Assembly (NCBI GenBank): GCA_026003335.1
Contig: BPHB01000001.1
Span: forward strand, 952,591 to 1,016,590
DNA length: 64,000 nucleotides
DNA from: Chitinophagales bacterium
Lineage (GTDB): Bacteria > Bacteroidota > Bacteroidia > Chitinophagales > CAIOSU01
Reading direction: 5' to 3'
This document shows positions 44,456-53,897 of this stretch, piece by piece. Position 1 is the first letter of the stretch. The number at the start of each line of letters is the position of its first letter. The notes below the pieces were generated by a model. That model was given only the letters and a program-made list of their open reading frames with translations, had not been told where the DNA came from and made no database searches. The position numbers and the translations under genes were made by a program.

Positions 44456-45766
44456 ATGAGTTATACCGTAGCAATAGTCGGACGTCCCAATGTGGGTAAA
44501 TCTACACTCTTTAACCGCCTGATAGGTGCACGCCAGGCTATTGTTGATAATACCAGTGGAGTAACCCGTGACCGGCAATACGGCATGGTAGAATGGGGAG
44601 GCAAAGAATTTAATATCGTGGATACAGGCGGTTTCGTGCCAAGGCCTTCTGACGTCTTTGAAAAAGAAATCAAGGAACAAGTTAAGATTGCCATTGAAGA
44701 ATCTTCGCTGATTATTTTTCTGCTTGACGTTACTGTGGGCATCACCGATCTGGAACTGGAAATGGCCAAAATGCTGCGCAAGGCCAATAAAGAAGTGCTT
44801 GTAGTTATCAACAAAGTAGATAATAGCAGTCGTCTCTATGATGTGAATGAATTTTACAGCCTGGGGTTTGAAGCATATTTTCCCATATCTGCTATTAGTG
44901 GCAGTGGCACCGGTGAGCTGCTGGATGCCATCACTGAGCGCATGCCCGAGCAGTTGGAAAAGGAAACCGAACCCGAGCTTCCCCGAGTGGCTATCGTGGG
45001 ACGCCCCAATGTAGGTAAATCTTCTCTGTTGAATGCCCTGGTGGGTGAGCCCCGGCAGATTGTAACAGAAATAGCGGGCACTACCCGCGACTCGGTACAT
45101 ACCCGCTACAATTTATTTAACAAAGACCTGCTGCTTATAGATACGGCCGGCATCCGTAAAAAACATAAAGTGATCAATCATCTGGAGTTTTACTCGGTCA
45201 TCCGGGCCATCCGTGCTATTGACGAATCAGATGTTTGCGTGCTCGTCATTGATGCTGCGCAAGGAATGGAAGCGCAGGATGTAAAGATTTTTAGCACTGC
45301 CGTCAGGAAGAAAAAGGGTATCGTCATTGCCGTAAACAAATGGGACCTGATTGAAGAGAAGTCATCTCGTAGTGTTTCAGAATATGTGGAGGAAATCAAG
45401 GAAAAAATTGCCCCTTTTACAGATGTGCCGGTAATATTTATATCCGCATTAACAAAACAGCGCATCCATAAACTGATAGAAACAACCCTTCAGGTGCACA
45501 AAAATCTCCATGCCCAGATACCCACATCAACCTTAAACGAAGTAATTCAGCAGGCTGTGCAGAAGTACCCTCCTCCTGCCGAAAGAGGTCGGCTGATTAA
45601 AATAAAATATGCCACACAGGTAAAAACCCGCAATCCGGCATTTGCCTTTTTCTGCAACTATCCTAAATCAGTAAAAGCTCCTTACCGCAATTATCTGGAG
45701 AACGAAATCAGGCGCCACTTTGATTTTAAAGGAGTTCCGCTCACTCTGGTCTTTAAAGAAAAATAA
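44456..45766 (+). CDS. der: GTPase Der (EngA)
   Basis: 436 aa from the ATG at 44456, which starts right at the first G domain. There are two tandem GTPase domains: GRPNVGKSTLFNRL with DTGGF and NKVD, then GRPNVGKSSLLNALVG with DTAGI and NKWD. A C-terminal KH-like domain ends in RHFDFKGVPLTLVFKEK. It works in 50S subunit assembly. It lies 53 nt after era and is probably co-transcribed. Confidence 0.96.
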   Translation: MSYTVAIVGRPNVGKSTLFNRLIGARQAIVDNTSGVTRDRQYGMVEWGGKEFNIVDTGGFVPRPSDVFEKEIKEQVKIAIEESSLIIFLLDVTVGITDLELEMAKMLRKANKEVLVVINKVDNSSRLYDVNEFYSLGFEAYFPISAISGSGTGELLDAITERMPEQLEKETEPELPRVAIVGRPNVGKSSLLNALVGEPRQIVTEIAGTTRDSVHTRYNLFNKDLLLIDTAGIRKKHKVINHLEFYSVIRAIRAIDESDVCVLVIDAAQGMEAQDVKIFSTAVRKKKGIVIAVNKWDLIEEKSSRSVSEYVEEIKEKIAPFTDVPVIFISALTKQRIHKLIETTLQVHKNLHAQIPTSTLNEVIQQAVQKYPPPAERGRLIKIKYATQVKTRNPAFAFFCNYPKSVKAPYRNYLENEIRRHFDFKGVPLTLVFKEK

Positions 45767-45780
45767 CCACTGTTTTCCCA

Positions 45781-47403
45781 CTAAGGCTTTCTTCCACCGG
45801 CTGCATGCAGGGAATCCAGCGCCTCATAAGCTTTAAGAAAGGTTTTATCCATCGTGTTGTAAATGCGGTAAAACCCTTCATTTTTCCACTCCTGACGGGC
45901 AATCTGCGCCTTCAGCAACACTTTAATTTTATGGCGCAAACCAATAAGCGTTTGATCATCCGTTTGCAGTCCCTGCTGACGGGCTGCACGGATAAAGTCG
46001 GCAAACAAACTGTCAGGCATATAGTAGCCATCAGCAAATGCATCCAACGATGGAAATTGCTCAAAAAATTCCCGATTGTTGGAGAACCTGTCTAAGACAA
46101 ATTCAGGAATATAACTTCTCACCTGTGCCAGCGTCTGTAAATCGGTAAGCGAATCTATCGGTACAAAAATATCCGGCATGATACCTCCCCCGCCATAAAC
46201 AACTTTACCTGAAAGGGTATAATATTTCAGCGAATCGTTTTGAATCACGCTATCGGCACTCTGATATTCTCCATGATAAAACCGTTCGGTTATTTCGTTG
46301 TAATATTTTTCTTTTCCGTTGCTATAAGGTTTTTGAATAGAGCGCCCTGAAGGGGTATAGTATCGGGCAACCGTAAGCCGTAAGGCAGAACCGTCACGCA
46401 GGTTGTATTGCTCCTGCACCAATCCCTTTCCGAAAGAGCGTCTTCCTACTACCAGGCCACGATCCAGATCCTGAACTGCGCCCGCGACAATTTCACTTGC
46501 TGACGCAGAGCCTTCATCAATGAGCACCACCAGAGGTCCTTTTTCAAAAAGCCCATCCAGCCGTGCACGGTATTCTTTTCTGCGATAGCTGCGTCCCTCT
46601 GTGTATAAAACCAGCTTTTCATCATCTATCAGCTCATCCAGAATATGCACCGCTGCCTCCAGATAACCGCCCGGGTTTTGTCGTAAATCCAGGATTAATC
46701 TTTTCATCCCCTGTTCCTTGAGCCGCTTCACCCCCTCGGCAAATTCTTTGTAGGTGGTTCCACTGAAGCGGGTAAGACGAATATAGCCTGTTTCTTTGTC
46801 CACCATATAGGCGGCATCCAGGCTCGCAATGGGTATTTTATCACGAGTAATGACAAAATCCAGCAACTCGCTTTCCTGATTTCTCTGAATGCTTACTTTC
46901 ACCTTGGTTCCCTTTTTGCCTCTCAACTTTTTCACCACATCATTGTTGGTTATGCCGGTACCTGCCACCACAGTGTCTTCAATCTTAATAATCTTATCAC
47001 CCGACATGATACCCAGCGCTTCCGAAGGACCTCCTGAAATAGGAGTAACCACTACTATCGTGTCGTGCAGAATATAAAACTCAATGCCAATACCTTCAAA
47101 ATTGCCTTCCAGCGATTCGTTCACTTCCTTAAGCTCAGATGCAGGAATGAAGAATGAATGCGGGTCAAGCTGCGTCACCAGATCTTCAATAAGCCCGTCC
47201 ATAGCTTTTTGCCGATCAAAGGTGTCCACATATTTGCTTTCAATAATTGATAGAATTTCTTCCAGCCGATTATAATCTCCACGGGCAGCAACAGGTGGTT
47301 TACTCCAGGTAGATTCCCGCAGCCGAAAACCTATAATCATTCCCACCACCAACACCAGTGAAAACATCAGTGGCAATAAAATATTCAGCTTCCTGTTTTG
47401 CAT
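45781..47403 (-). CDS. S41 family C-terminal processing peptidase (CtpA-like)
   Basis: 540 aa. One N-terminal membrane helix or signal (LLPLMFSLVLVVGMIIGF) precedes the tail-specific protease N-domain, a PDZ domain (GNFEGIGIEFYILHDTIVVV, SGDKIIKIED) and the S41 core. The catalytic Ser is in DEGSASASEIVAGA and the Lys in GRRSFGKGLVQEQY. It is periplasmic and cleaves exported proteins at their C-termini; the substrate is unknown. It converges on der with a 14-nt gap. Confidence 0.93.
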   Translation of the reverse strand: MQNRKLNILLPLMFSLVLVVGMIIGFRLRESTWSKPPVAARGDYNRLEEILSIIESKYVDTFDRQKAMDGLIEDLVTQLDPHSFFIPASELKEVNESLEGNFEGIGIEFYILHDTIVVVTPISGGPSEALGIMSGDKIIKIEDTVVAGTGITNNDVVKKLRGKKGTKVKVSIQRNQESELLDFVITRDKIPIASLDAAYMVDKETGYIRLTRFSGTTYKEFAEGVKRLKEQGMKRLILDLRQNPGGYLEAAVHILDELIDDEKLVLYTEGRSYRRKEYRARLDGLFEKGPLVVLIDEGSASASEIVAGAVQDLDRGLVVGRRSFGKGLVQEQYNLRDGSALRLTVARYYTPSGRSIQKPYSNGKEKYYNEITERFYHGEYQSADSVIQNDSLKYYTLSGKVVYGGGGIMPDIFVPIDSLTDLQTLAQVRSYIPEFVLDRFSNNREFFEQFPSLDAFADGYYMPDSLFADFIRAARQQGLQTDDQTLIGLRHKIKVLLKAQIARQEWKNEGFYRIYNTMDKTFLKAYEALDSLHAAGGRKP

Positions 47404-47519
47404 GTCTTGCCTGAAAAAAAAAGAAAATGTGCGTGCAAATTAACACTTCTCTTATAGCTGACGTATTTTTGAAGACAAACACATGCTGCTTCCCGAAAGG
47501 GTATCTCTGTTCCCGGAAT

Positions 47520-48395
47520 ATGATAGCTCAGGCCCCCCCCCACATACTTATAGCAGACAGTGGTTCAACAAAAACCCATTGGGTTCTGACCAACGGCCGG
47601 GAAAGCATTCCTTTTTTTACTGCGGGTATCAATCCCTTTTATACCGGCATAGAAGAAATCAAGCAACTATTGCTCAACGAACTTGTGCCCAATTTACCCC
47701 ATAAGCCTTCAGCTATCTTTTTTTACGGTGCAGGGCTTTCGCAGCCCGATAATGTACAGGCCGTAGGTAAGGCACTGCAGGCACTATTTCCTGCCGTCCC
47801 TGTGGGAGTAGAACACGATCTGCTTGCAGCCGCCCGGGCCACCTGTCGCAACAACCCCGGAATAGCCTGTATCCTGGGTACAGGCTCCAACTCGTGTTTG
47901 TATGACGGGGAAAAAATTACAGACAATATCCCTTCGTTGGGTTTCTTTCTGGGTGATGAAGGTAGCGGAGCTTCTCTGGGCCGTAAACTTCTGCAGGCCT
48001 ATTTTTATCGTGAATTGCCAGACGACCTTCGCTCCTCTCTGGAACAACACCATGATATGAACCGGCAAACCATCCTGAATGCAGTTTATCATCAACCTCT
48101 CCCCAATCGCTTTGTAGCTTCTTTTTCCCGTTTCCTTACGCAAAACAATCAGCATCCGGCTGCACACGCTCTGTTATACGAAGCTTTCTCGGAATTCATT
48201 CAAAGACATGTGTGCAAATATGCAGGACATAAGCAACTTCCCGTGCATTTTATCGGATCAGTGGCCAAACTAAATGAGTCTATTTTAACTGAAGTGCTCC
48301 TGAAGGCCGGCCTAACCAAAGGCCTGTTTCTTCAAAGTCCCATGGAAGGGCTTATCGCTTTTCATTCAAATATGCAGCTCAATGCTTTATCCTGA
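47520..48395 (+). CDS. BadF/BadG-type N-acetylglucosamine kinase
   Basis: 291 aa from the ATG at 47520. The ASKHA-fold phosphate loop is ILIADSGSTKTHW, with CILGTGSNSCLYDG and GFFLGDEGSGASLGRKLL as the second phosphate and adenosine motifs. Eukaryotic GlcNAc kinase and BadF ATPases share this layout. murQ follows by 12 nt, so it probably phosphorylates amino sugars freed during wall turnover. A run of nine C at 47533-47541 sits just inside the coding region; a one-base change would destroy the frame. Confidence 0.85.
   Translation: MIAQAPPHILIADSGSTKTHWVLTNGRESIPFFTAGINPFYTGIEEIKQLLLNELVPNLPHKPSAIFFYGAGLSQPDNVQAVGKALQALFPAVPVGVEHDLLAAARATCRNNPGIACILGTGSNSCLYDGEKITDNIPSLGFFLGDEGSGASLGRKLLQAYFYRELPDDLRSSLEQHHDMNRQTILNAVYHQPLPNRFVASFSRFLTQNNQHPAAHALLYEAFSEFIQRHVCKYAGHKQLPVHFIGSVAKLNESILTEVLLKAGLTKGLFLQSPMEGLIAFHSNMQLNALS
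47533..47541 (+). repeat. Poly-C tract of nine bases
   Basis: CCCCCCCCC begins 14 nt into the amino-sugar kinase gene. It is the longest mononucleotide C or G run I noticed in the window. Confidence 0.9.
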
Positions 48396-48407
48396 AACCG
48401 CATCGGC

Positions 48408-49205
48408 ATGCAAAAAATAACCGAACAGCCTTCCCTCTATGATCATCTGGAGAAAATGACAGTAGAGGAAATTCTGGTATACATGAACCGGGAGGATCAG
48501 AAAGTGCCTTTGGTAGTGCAACAGCTTATTCCGGCCGTAAGCCGCCTGGTAGAAGATATTGTTGACCGCATGCTGGGTGGCGGAAGATTATTTTACATCG
48601 GTGCCGGTACCAGCGGCAGGCTTGGTATTGTGGATGCCTCTGAATGCCCGCCTACTTTTGGTGTTCCGCACGGGCTGGTTATCGGTCTTATTGCCGGAGG
48701 CGACCAGGCCATCCGAAGAGCCGTTGAACACGCGGAAGACGATCCTGAGCAGGGATGGAAAGATCTGGAGGCACACCATATTCAATCCAATGATACGGTG
48801 GTGGGCATCGCTGCCTCGGGCACTACCCCTTATGTGGTGGGGGCCCTGCAACGATGCCGGCAACACCAAATCCTCACGGCTTGCATTACGTGCAATCCGG
48901 ATGCACCCGTTACGCAGTATGCCGACCATCCGCTGGTGGCGGTGGTGGGTCCTGAATTTGTCACCGGCAGCACACGCCTGAAGGCAGGTACCGCACAAAA
49001 GCTCCTGCTGAACATGATATCTACGGCAGTAATGATTAAACTCGGGCGCGTGAAAGGGAATAAAATGGTAGATATGCAACTGAGCAATGATAAACTCATT
49101 GATCGTGGTACACGCATGGTACAAGAAGCCCTGGGCCTGGATTATAATTCAGCCCGTGAGCGGCTGCTGCGCTTCGGCAGCGTAAGAAAAGCCATTGAAC
49201 AGTAG
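48408..49205 (+). CDS. murQ: N-acetylmuramic acid 6-phosphate etherase
   Basis: 265 aa, somewhat shorter than the E. coli enzyme (about 300). The SIS domain has GGRLFYIGAGTSGRLGIVDASECPPTFGV, including the catalytic glutamate, and GIAASGTTPYVVGAL. EFVTGSTRLKAGTAQKLLLNMISTA and the C-terminal NSARERLLR are family hallmarks. It removes the lactyl ether from MurNAc 6-phosphate to give GlcNAc 6-phosphate. With the upstream kinase it forms a peptidoglycan recycling operon. Confidence 0.95.
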   Translation: MQKITEQPSLYDHLEKMTVEEILVYMNREDQKVPLVVQQLIPAVSRLVEDIVDRMLGGGRLFYIGAGTSGRLGIVDASECPPTFGVPHGLVIGLIAGGDQAIRRAVEHAEDDPEQGWKDLEAHHIQSNDTVVGIAASGTTPYVVGALQRCRQHQILTACITCNPDAPVTQYADHPLVAVVGPEFVTGSTRLKAGTAQKLLLNMISTAVMIKLGRVKGNKMVDMQLSNDKLIDRGTRMVQEALGLDYNSARERLLRFGSVRKAIEQ

Positions 49206-49233
49206 CTGCACTGCCAGCTCCCTGACCAGCTTC

Positions 49234-49836
49234 TTATCTGCTCTCATCTTTCCATTTCCATAAATGCAGGCATGCATAGGTACGATAAGGACTCCAGGCC
49301 GCAGCTATATTCAACATCCGCTCTTTTAGCTTAGCCTTTTGATTGGTTCGGATGCTATAAAGGCGAATCATAGCCTGCTGAATGCCTAAATCATCTACCG
49401 CAAATACATCCTTACGTGCTAAGGTAAAAATTAAAATCATCTCTGCCGTCCAGCGCCCAACACCCTTGATTTGGGTCAGATACCTGATCACTTCTTCATC
49501 CGTCATGGCCGACAGCTTGGCGTCATTCAACCCCTTTTCTACGGCAAACAGTGCCACGTTTCTGACGTAGTCTGCCTTGTTGCGGGAAAGGCCTATTGCG
49601 CGCAATGCTGTGTACGGCACACGTAATATTTGCCGGGGAGTCGGCTCAGCTCCGTCAAACAAATCCAGAAAACGGGCATATATTACCTGAGCAACCTTTC
49701 CGGAAAGCTGCTGGCTCATAATAGAGGCGCACAGCCGTAATACAACATTGTTTCTTTTCTTCAAAGAAATCGCTCCATGCTGCAGCACCAAAGGTGCCAG
49801 CTTTTTGTCTTTCATCAGGTGCCGCTGATAGGACAT
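49234..49836 (-). CDS. HhH-GPD DNA-3-methyladenine glycosylase (AlkA-like)
   Basis: 200 aa. The helix-hairpin-helix is IKGVGRWTAEMILIFTL and the catalytic aspartate follows in DVFAVDDLGIQ. SIMSQQLSGKVAQVIYARF is the usual N-terminal helix. It excises alkylated purines in base-excision repair. It lacks the N-terminal beta domain of E. coli AlkA, as do many short homologues. It converges on murQ. Confidence 0.9.
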   Translation of the reverse strand: MSYQRHLMKDKKLAPLVLQHGAISLKKRNNVVLRLCASIMSQQLSGKVAQVIYARFLDLFDGAEPTPRQILRVPYTALRAIGLSRNKADYVRNVALFAVEKGLNDAKLSAMTDEEVIRYLTQIKGVGRWTAEMILIFTLARKDVFAVDDLGIQQAMIRLYSIRTNQKAKLKERMLNIAAAWSPYRTYACLHLWKWKDESR

Positions 49837-49975
49837 AGCTTTGCGGGAAAATAAGAAGAATCACCAACTTGCCGACATGATTTTACCCTTTCCGTTTACT
49901 TTATTTTAAAACAATCCTTTCCTATGCACTTCTGTAAAAAGCCGGTGCTGCGGATGACTGAAAAATTTTGCTCCT

Positions 49976-49983
49976 TAGCTTTG
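49976..49983 (+). promoter_or_regulatory. TAnnTTTG -7 box for the phosphodiesterase gene
   Basis: TAGCTTTG lies 36 nt upstream of the ATG at 50019. Confidence 0.4.
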
Positions 49984-50018
49984 TATCTTCTTTCTACTCT
50001 ATCTCCAGACCGCTTGGA

Positions 50019-50522
50019 ATGAAAATCGGGCTCTTATCTGACACACATGGCCACCTACCGGAGGTTGTATTCAGGCATTTTGCCAACTGTGACGAAATAT
50101 GGCATGCCGGTGACTTTGGTTCACCGGAGGTAGCCGACAAGCTGGCCTCCTTTAAACCCCTGCGCGGAGTATATGGCAATATTGACGGCAACCAGATCCG
50201 GCAGCGCTTTCCGGAAGAGCTGATTTTTGAAATAGCACAGATGAAATTCCTCATCACCCACATAGCGGGCCAACCGGGTCGCTACACCGCACGCATACAA
50301 CAGTTGCTGGCTATGCAAAGCCCGCACGTGCTCATTTGCGGACACAGCCACATGCTTAAGGTTATGTTTGATAAGAAGTTTAACCTCCTTTATCTCAACC
50401 CCGGAGCAGCAGGCAATGAAGGGTTTCATAAAATCAAAACATTGCTGCGGTTTGATATCCTCGGTAACAAACTGAGTAATCTGGAAGTTATTGAACTGGG
50501 TAAACGAGGCACATCCCAATAG
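50019..50522 (+). CDS. YfcE/MJ0936-type metallophosphoesterase
   Basis: 167 aa from the ATG at 50019, which starts directly at the metal-binding motif MKIGLLSDTHGHLPE. The remaining ligands are in IWHAGDFG, GVYGNID, ITHIAGQ and ICGHSHMLKV; LLYLNPGAAG closes the fold. These small enzymes are phosphodiesterases in vitro; the physiological substrate is unknown. An upstream in-frame start at 49968 would overlap the promoter box. Confidence 0.92.
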   Translation: MKIGLLSDTHGHLPEVVFRHFANCDEIWHAGDFGSPEVADKLASFKPLRGVYGNIDGNQIRQRFPEELIFEIAQMKFLITHIAGQPGRYTARIQQLLAMQSPHVLICGHSHMLKVMFDKKFNLLYLNPGAAGNEGFHKIKTLLRFDILGNKLSNLEVIELGKRGTSQ

Positions 50523-50686
50523 TTTTGCGGCCTGCTATATCTCCGGTTAGCTTTCGCATAAAAGCCTGCACCCCTGATTTCAGCCCCTTGCAATTGGTCA
50601 TCGGCAGATATTTTTCCATATTCCCCTGCACTCTTTCAGCCATTCTCCATAATTTTAAACCAGCGAAAACCATAGTCAGAAAAGTC

Positions 50687-51427
50687 ATGCCCAATTACAA
50701 AAAATGGATTGGTGGAGGCGTGGGCTGGCTGCTGGGCGGGCCCATCGGTGGGCTGCTTGGCTTTGCTTTCGGCTCTCTTCTGGATAATGACACTGTTGAA
50801 GTAATTGAAAAGGAGCTGGGCTCTAAAGAAACTTTAAGCCCGGAGGCGGAATTCAGGCTCTGTCTGCTCCTGCTTTCCGCCCTGGTAATCAAGGCTGACG
50901 GAAAAGCTACCGAACGGGAGATGAACTATGTTCGTGATTTCTTTGTGCGCAAATTCGGAGTAGATAAGGCCAACTCCAGCATGCGCATATTCAATCGCAT
51001 TAACAAAAACTATATTACTGCCGAATCGGTCTGTGCACAGGTAAGACAACTGATAGACTACCCTTCACGGCTTCAGCTGGTGCACTTTCTTTTCGGTGTA
51101 GCTCAGTGCGATGGGTATGTCACGCAACCGGAAATACGTATGATCGGACGTATAGCCTTGTTGCTGGGCTTACACTCAACGGAGTTTAACTCTATTCGCT
51201 CCATGTTTCGGAGTGAAAAAATACAGACCAGCGCTTACGACATTCTGGGCGTAAAAAGAACCGACTCCATGGACGTAATCAAAAGCGCCTACCGCAAGCT
51301 CACTCTCCAGTATCATCCCGATAAGGTAGCTCACCTTGGCGAAGACGTTCAACGTGAAGCCAGAGAAAAATATCAGAAAGTACTGGAGGCCTATGAAACC
51401 ATAAAACGGGAACGAGCTGCAGCCTGA
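50687..51427 (+). CDS. DjlA-like TerB-domain / DnaJ co-chaperone
   Basis: 246 aa from the ATG at 50687. A glycine-rich hydrophobic N-terminus (GGGVGWLLGGPIGGLLGFAFGSLL) could insert in the membrane. A TerB-like helical domain follows (LCLLLLSALVIKADGKATEREMNYVRDFF, VAQCDGYVTQPEIRMIGRIA), then a C-terminal J domain (AYDILGVKRTDSMDVIKSAYRKL, with HPD in YHPDKVAHLG). The order matches DjlA. It would recruit DnaK at the membrane. Confidence 0.9.
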   Translation: MPNYKKWIGGGVGWLLGGPIGGLLGFAFGSLLDNDTVEVIEKELGSKETLSPEAEFRLCLLLLSALVIKADGKATEREMNYVRDFFVRKFGVDKANSSMRIFNRINKNYITAESVCAQVRQLIDYPSRLQLVHFLFGVAQCDGYVTQPEIRMIGRIALLLGLHSTEFNSIRSMFRSEKIQTSAYDILGVKRTDSMDVIKSAYRKLTLQYHPDKVAHLGEDVQREAREKYQKVLEAYETIKRERAAA

Positions 51428-51474
51428 CCGCCTTCCTCCGGGGCTTGTTGTAACTAACTACACGTAAAATACTT

Positions 51475-51482
51475 TACCTTTA
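51475..51482 (+). promoter_or_regulatory. -7 box for the surface-fibre gene
   Basis: TACCTTTA (7 of 8 to TAnnTTTG) lies 22 nt upstream of the ATG at 51505. Confidence 0.35.
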
Positions 51483-51504
51483 TTTCTCCTAAAATCATTC
51501 AGCT

Positions 51505-53724
51505 ATGCAACCGGATACAACAATAAGCAGATTTCTCCTTCCTGTGCTCTGCCTGTTCACCTTCTCGCTTTATGCTCAGGTGCCGCAGGGGTTCAAATAC
51601 CAAGGAGTTGCGCGCAATGAGACAGGCCAGCCTTATCGCAGCAGAAACATTAATCTGCGCATCAGTATTATTGACAGCTCCTCTGGTGGAGTGCAGGTTT
51701 ACCAGGAAGTGCATAAAACCGCAACCAATGAGTTTGGCTTATATGCCATCACAATAGGACGAGGAATACAGCCCTCAGGACTCTTTGACGCTATACCCTG
51801 GCAAACCGGCAACAAATGGATGCGCGTGGAAATTGACCCTAATGCCGGCTCTGACTTCACCTTCATGGGGCAGTCCGAACTGGTTTCTGTGCCGTATGCG
51901 CTCATGGCCCTCACCGCGGTAAACTCCGATGATGCCGATGCCGACCCGGGCAATGAACTGATTACCGATGTTGCGTTCAATACCGCTACGGGCATACTGA
52001 CTATTAAAGACAATGGTAATATATGGACCGCTGACCTGAGCTCTTTAGCCCATGTACCTCTAACACCGGGCAGTGGCATCAGCATTAACGGCAACATTAT
52101 TTCCAACACCGGTGACCTGGATGCAACCAATGAACTCAACACAGGCTTTTCCTTCAATCCAGCCACCAAAGAGCTTTCCCTTTCTGATGCAGGAAACACA
52201 TTTACTGTGGATCTCAGCAGCCTGGGAGGTACTTCCCTCTCAGCAGGTACAGGTATAGACATCTCTGCCGGCATTATCACGAACACTGGCGACCTGAGTA
52301 CAGCAAATGAACTCATCACCGATTTCAGCTTTGATTCCTCCAACGGAATGCTTTCCATTACCGAAGCGGGCACTGCCCACACCGTCAATCTGAGTGCGCT
52401 GGCTTCGGCCCCCTACTCTGCAGGCACAGGCATACTCATTTCAGGAAACACCATCTTCAACACCGGTGACCTGGATTCTCTCAATGAAATGAACATTGCC
52501 TTTACATTTGATAGCTCTACCAGGCTACTCACACTCACCGATGGCGGCTCCTCTCTCAGTGTGGACCTGAGCCCGCTGGCCGTTTCCACCCCCGACAATG
52601 ACTGGATCATTTCCGGCAACCACATATACAACGCAAACAGCGGCAATGTAGGCATCGGCACTGCAGCACCGACAGCTAAACTACATGTTGCCGGTGATGA
52701 TGGGTTGCTGGCTACCGGAACGCTGGGCACCGGCAGTCTGCCCGCTGCTGGCGCAGGAGTGCGGCTGATGTGGTACCCCAAACGGGCAGCCATACGTGCC
52801 GGCCGCGTGTTAAGCACCAACTGGGACGAACCCAACATTGGCGACTGGTCTGTGGCTATGGGCAACAACACGCTGGCCAGTGGCCCGTGTGCGGTAGCCA
52901 TGGGAGAGGCAGCTCGGGCACAGGGAGCTATCTCCACCGCCTTCGGAGAAAATACCAATGCATTTGGCCCGCAGTCAACCGCGCTGGGCAGCAACACCAA
53001 TGCATTGGGAACCAAATCCACAGCTATGGGATGGAATACCACAGCAGCTGGTAGTCAATCGGTGGCCATAGGTAACCAAACCATTGCCGCAGGGGAAAAT
53101 TCCTTCGCTCAGGGCTATCGCACTACTGCTGCCGGACTGAATTCGGTTACCTTGGGGAATATGGTTTCCACCAACAACTTTGCAGGTACCTTTATGTTTG
53201 GCGATAATTCCCGAACCACCCTCCAAAATGCTTCAGGAGCCAATCAGTTCATCGTCAGGGCCAGCGGAGGCGCATATTTTTATTCTGACAGCGGACTGAC
53301 CACCGGAGTGTTCCTTACTCCCGGCAATTCCAGCTGGAGCATGGTTTCTGACCGGAACAAAAAGGAAAATTTCCGCCAGGTGGACCATGAATCTGTCCTG
53401 AAAAAATTATCAGCACTGGAAATCACTTCCTGGAACTACAAGGGATACAGTCCGCTTACTCATCGCCACTACGGTCCTATGGCTCAGGATTTTTATGCAG
53501 CATTCGGTTATGATGGTCTTGGCTATGTGGGAAATGACACCACCATCAACACCGGAGATATGATTGGCATCAGCTATATTGCTCTGCAGGCACTGGAAAA
53601 AAGAACTGCCAGCCTGCAAGAGCAAATCCTTAAACTGATGGCCGAAAATGCTGAGCTGAAAAACCGACTGTCTGCCATTGAAAAACAACTAGGCATGGAG
53701 CAATCCTCGGGGCATAAGCGTTGA
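51505..53724 (+). CDS. Secreted tail-fibre-like protein with YadA-type repeats and S74 chaperone domain
   Basis: 739 aa with a signal peptide ([16 protein letters not shown]). An N-terminal module starts [15 protein letters not shown]. Four repeats of about 57 residues (roughly 150-370) share [17 protein letters not shown]....VDLSSL..GTGI-I..N. YadA-head-like repeats follow, with [17 protein letters not shown] and [19 protein letters not shown]. The C-terminus is an intramolecular chaperone of the endosialidase type ([26 protein letters not shown]) and a coiled coil. It should trimerise and may self-cleave before SDRNKKE. Probably a surface fibre or adhesin. Confidence 0.88.
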   Translation: MQPDTTISRFLLPVLCLFTFSLYAQVPQGFKYQGVARNETGQPYRSRNINLRISIIDSSSGGVQVYQEVHKTATNEFGLYAITIGRGIQPSGLFDAIPWQTGNKWMRVEIDPNAGSDFTFMGQSELVSVPYALMALTAVNSDDADADPGNELITDVAFNTATGILTIKDNGNIWTADLSSLAHVPLTPGSGISINGNIISNTGDLDATNELNTGFSFNPATKELSLSDAGNTFTVDLSSLGGTSLSAGTGIDISAGIITNTGDLSTANELITDFSFDSSNGMLSITEAGTAHTVNLSALASAPYSAGTGILISGNTIFNTGDLDSLNEMNIAFTFDSSTRLLTLTDGGSSLSVDLSPLAVSTPDNDWIISGNHIYNANSGNVGIGTAAPTAKLHVAGDDGLLATGTLGTGSLPAAGAGVRLMWYPKRAAIRAGRVLSTNWDEPNIGDWSVAMGNNTLASGPCAVAMGEAARAQGAISTAFGENTNAFGPQSTALGSNTNALGTKSTAMGWNTTAAGSQSVAIGNQTIAAGENSFAQGYRTTAAGLNSVTLGNMVSTNNFAGTFMFGDNSRTTLQNASGANQFIVRASGGAYFYSDSGLTTGVFLTPGNSSWSMVSDRNKKENFRQVDHESVLKKLSALEITSWNYKGYSPLTHRHYGPMAQDFYAAFGYDGLGYVGNDTTINTGDMIGISYIALQALEKRTASLQEQILKLMAENAELKNRLSAIEKQLGMEQSSGHKR

Positions 53725-53897
53725 TTGCTTCTGTATTTATGTCATATAATCAAAACATCACCTTCGGAAATGCATCCACATGTTACCGGGCTATCCAGGC
53801 ATGGCCGGTTATACATTACAGGCTGCTTACACTATTTGCAATTATCGCTTCAGGCAGTTGTAATTATTCCTGTAACAGTAAATTAAACCAATCCACC

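Noticed and set aside
52413-53042. 209-residue frame antisense to the surface-fibre gene
   Set aside because: Follows from the repetitive, codon-biased sequence of the fibre gene on the other strand; no start context or homology.
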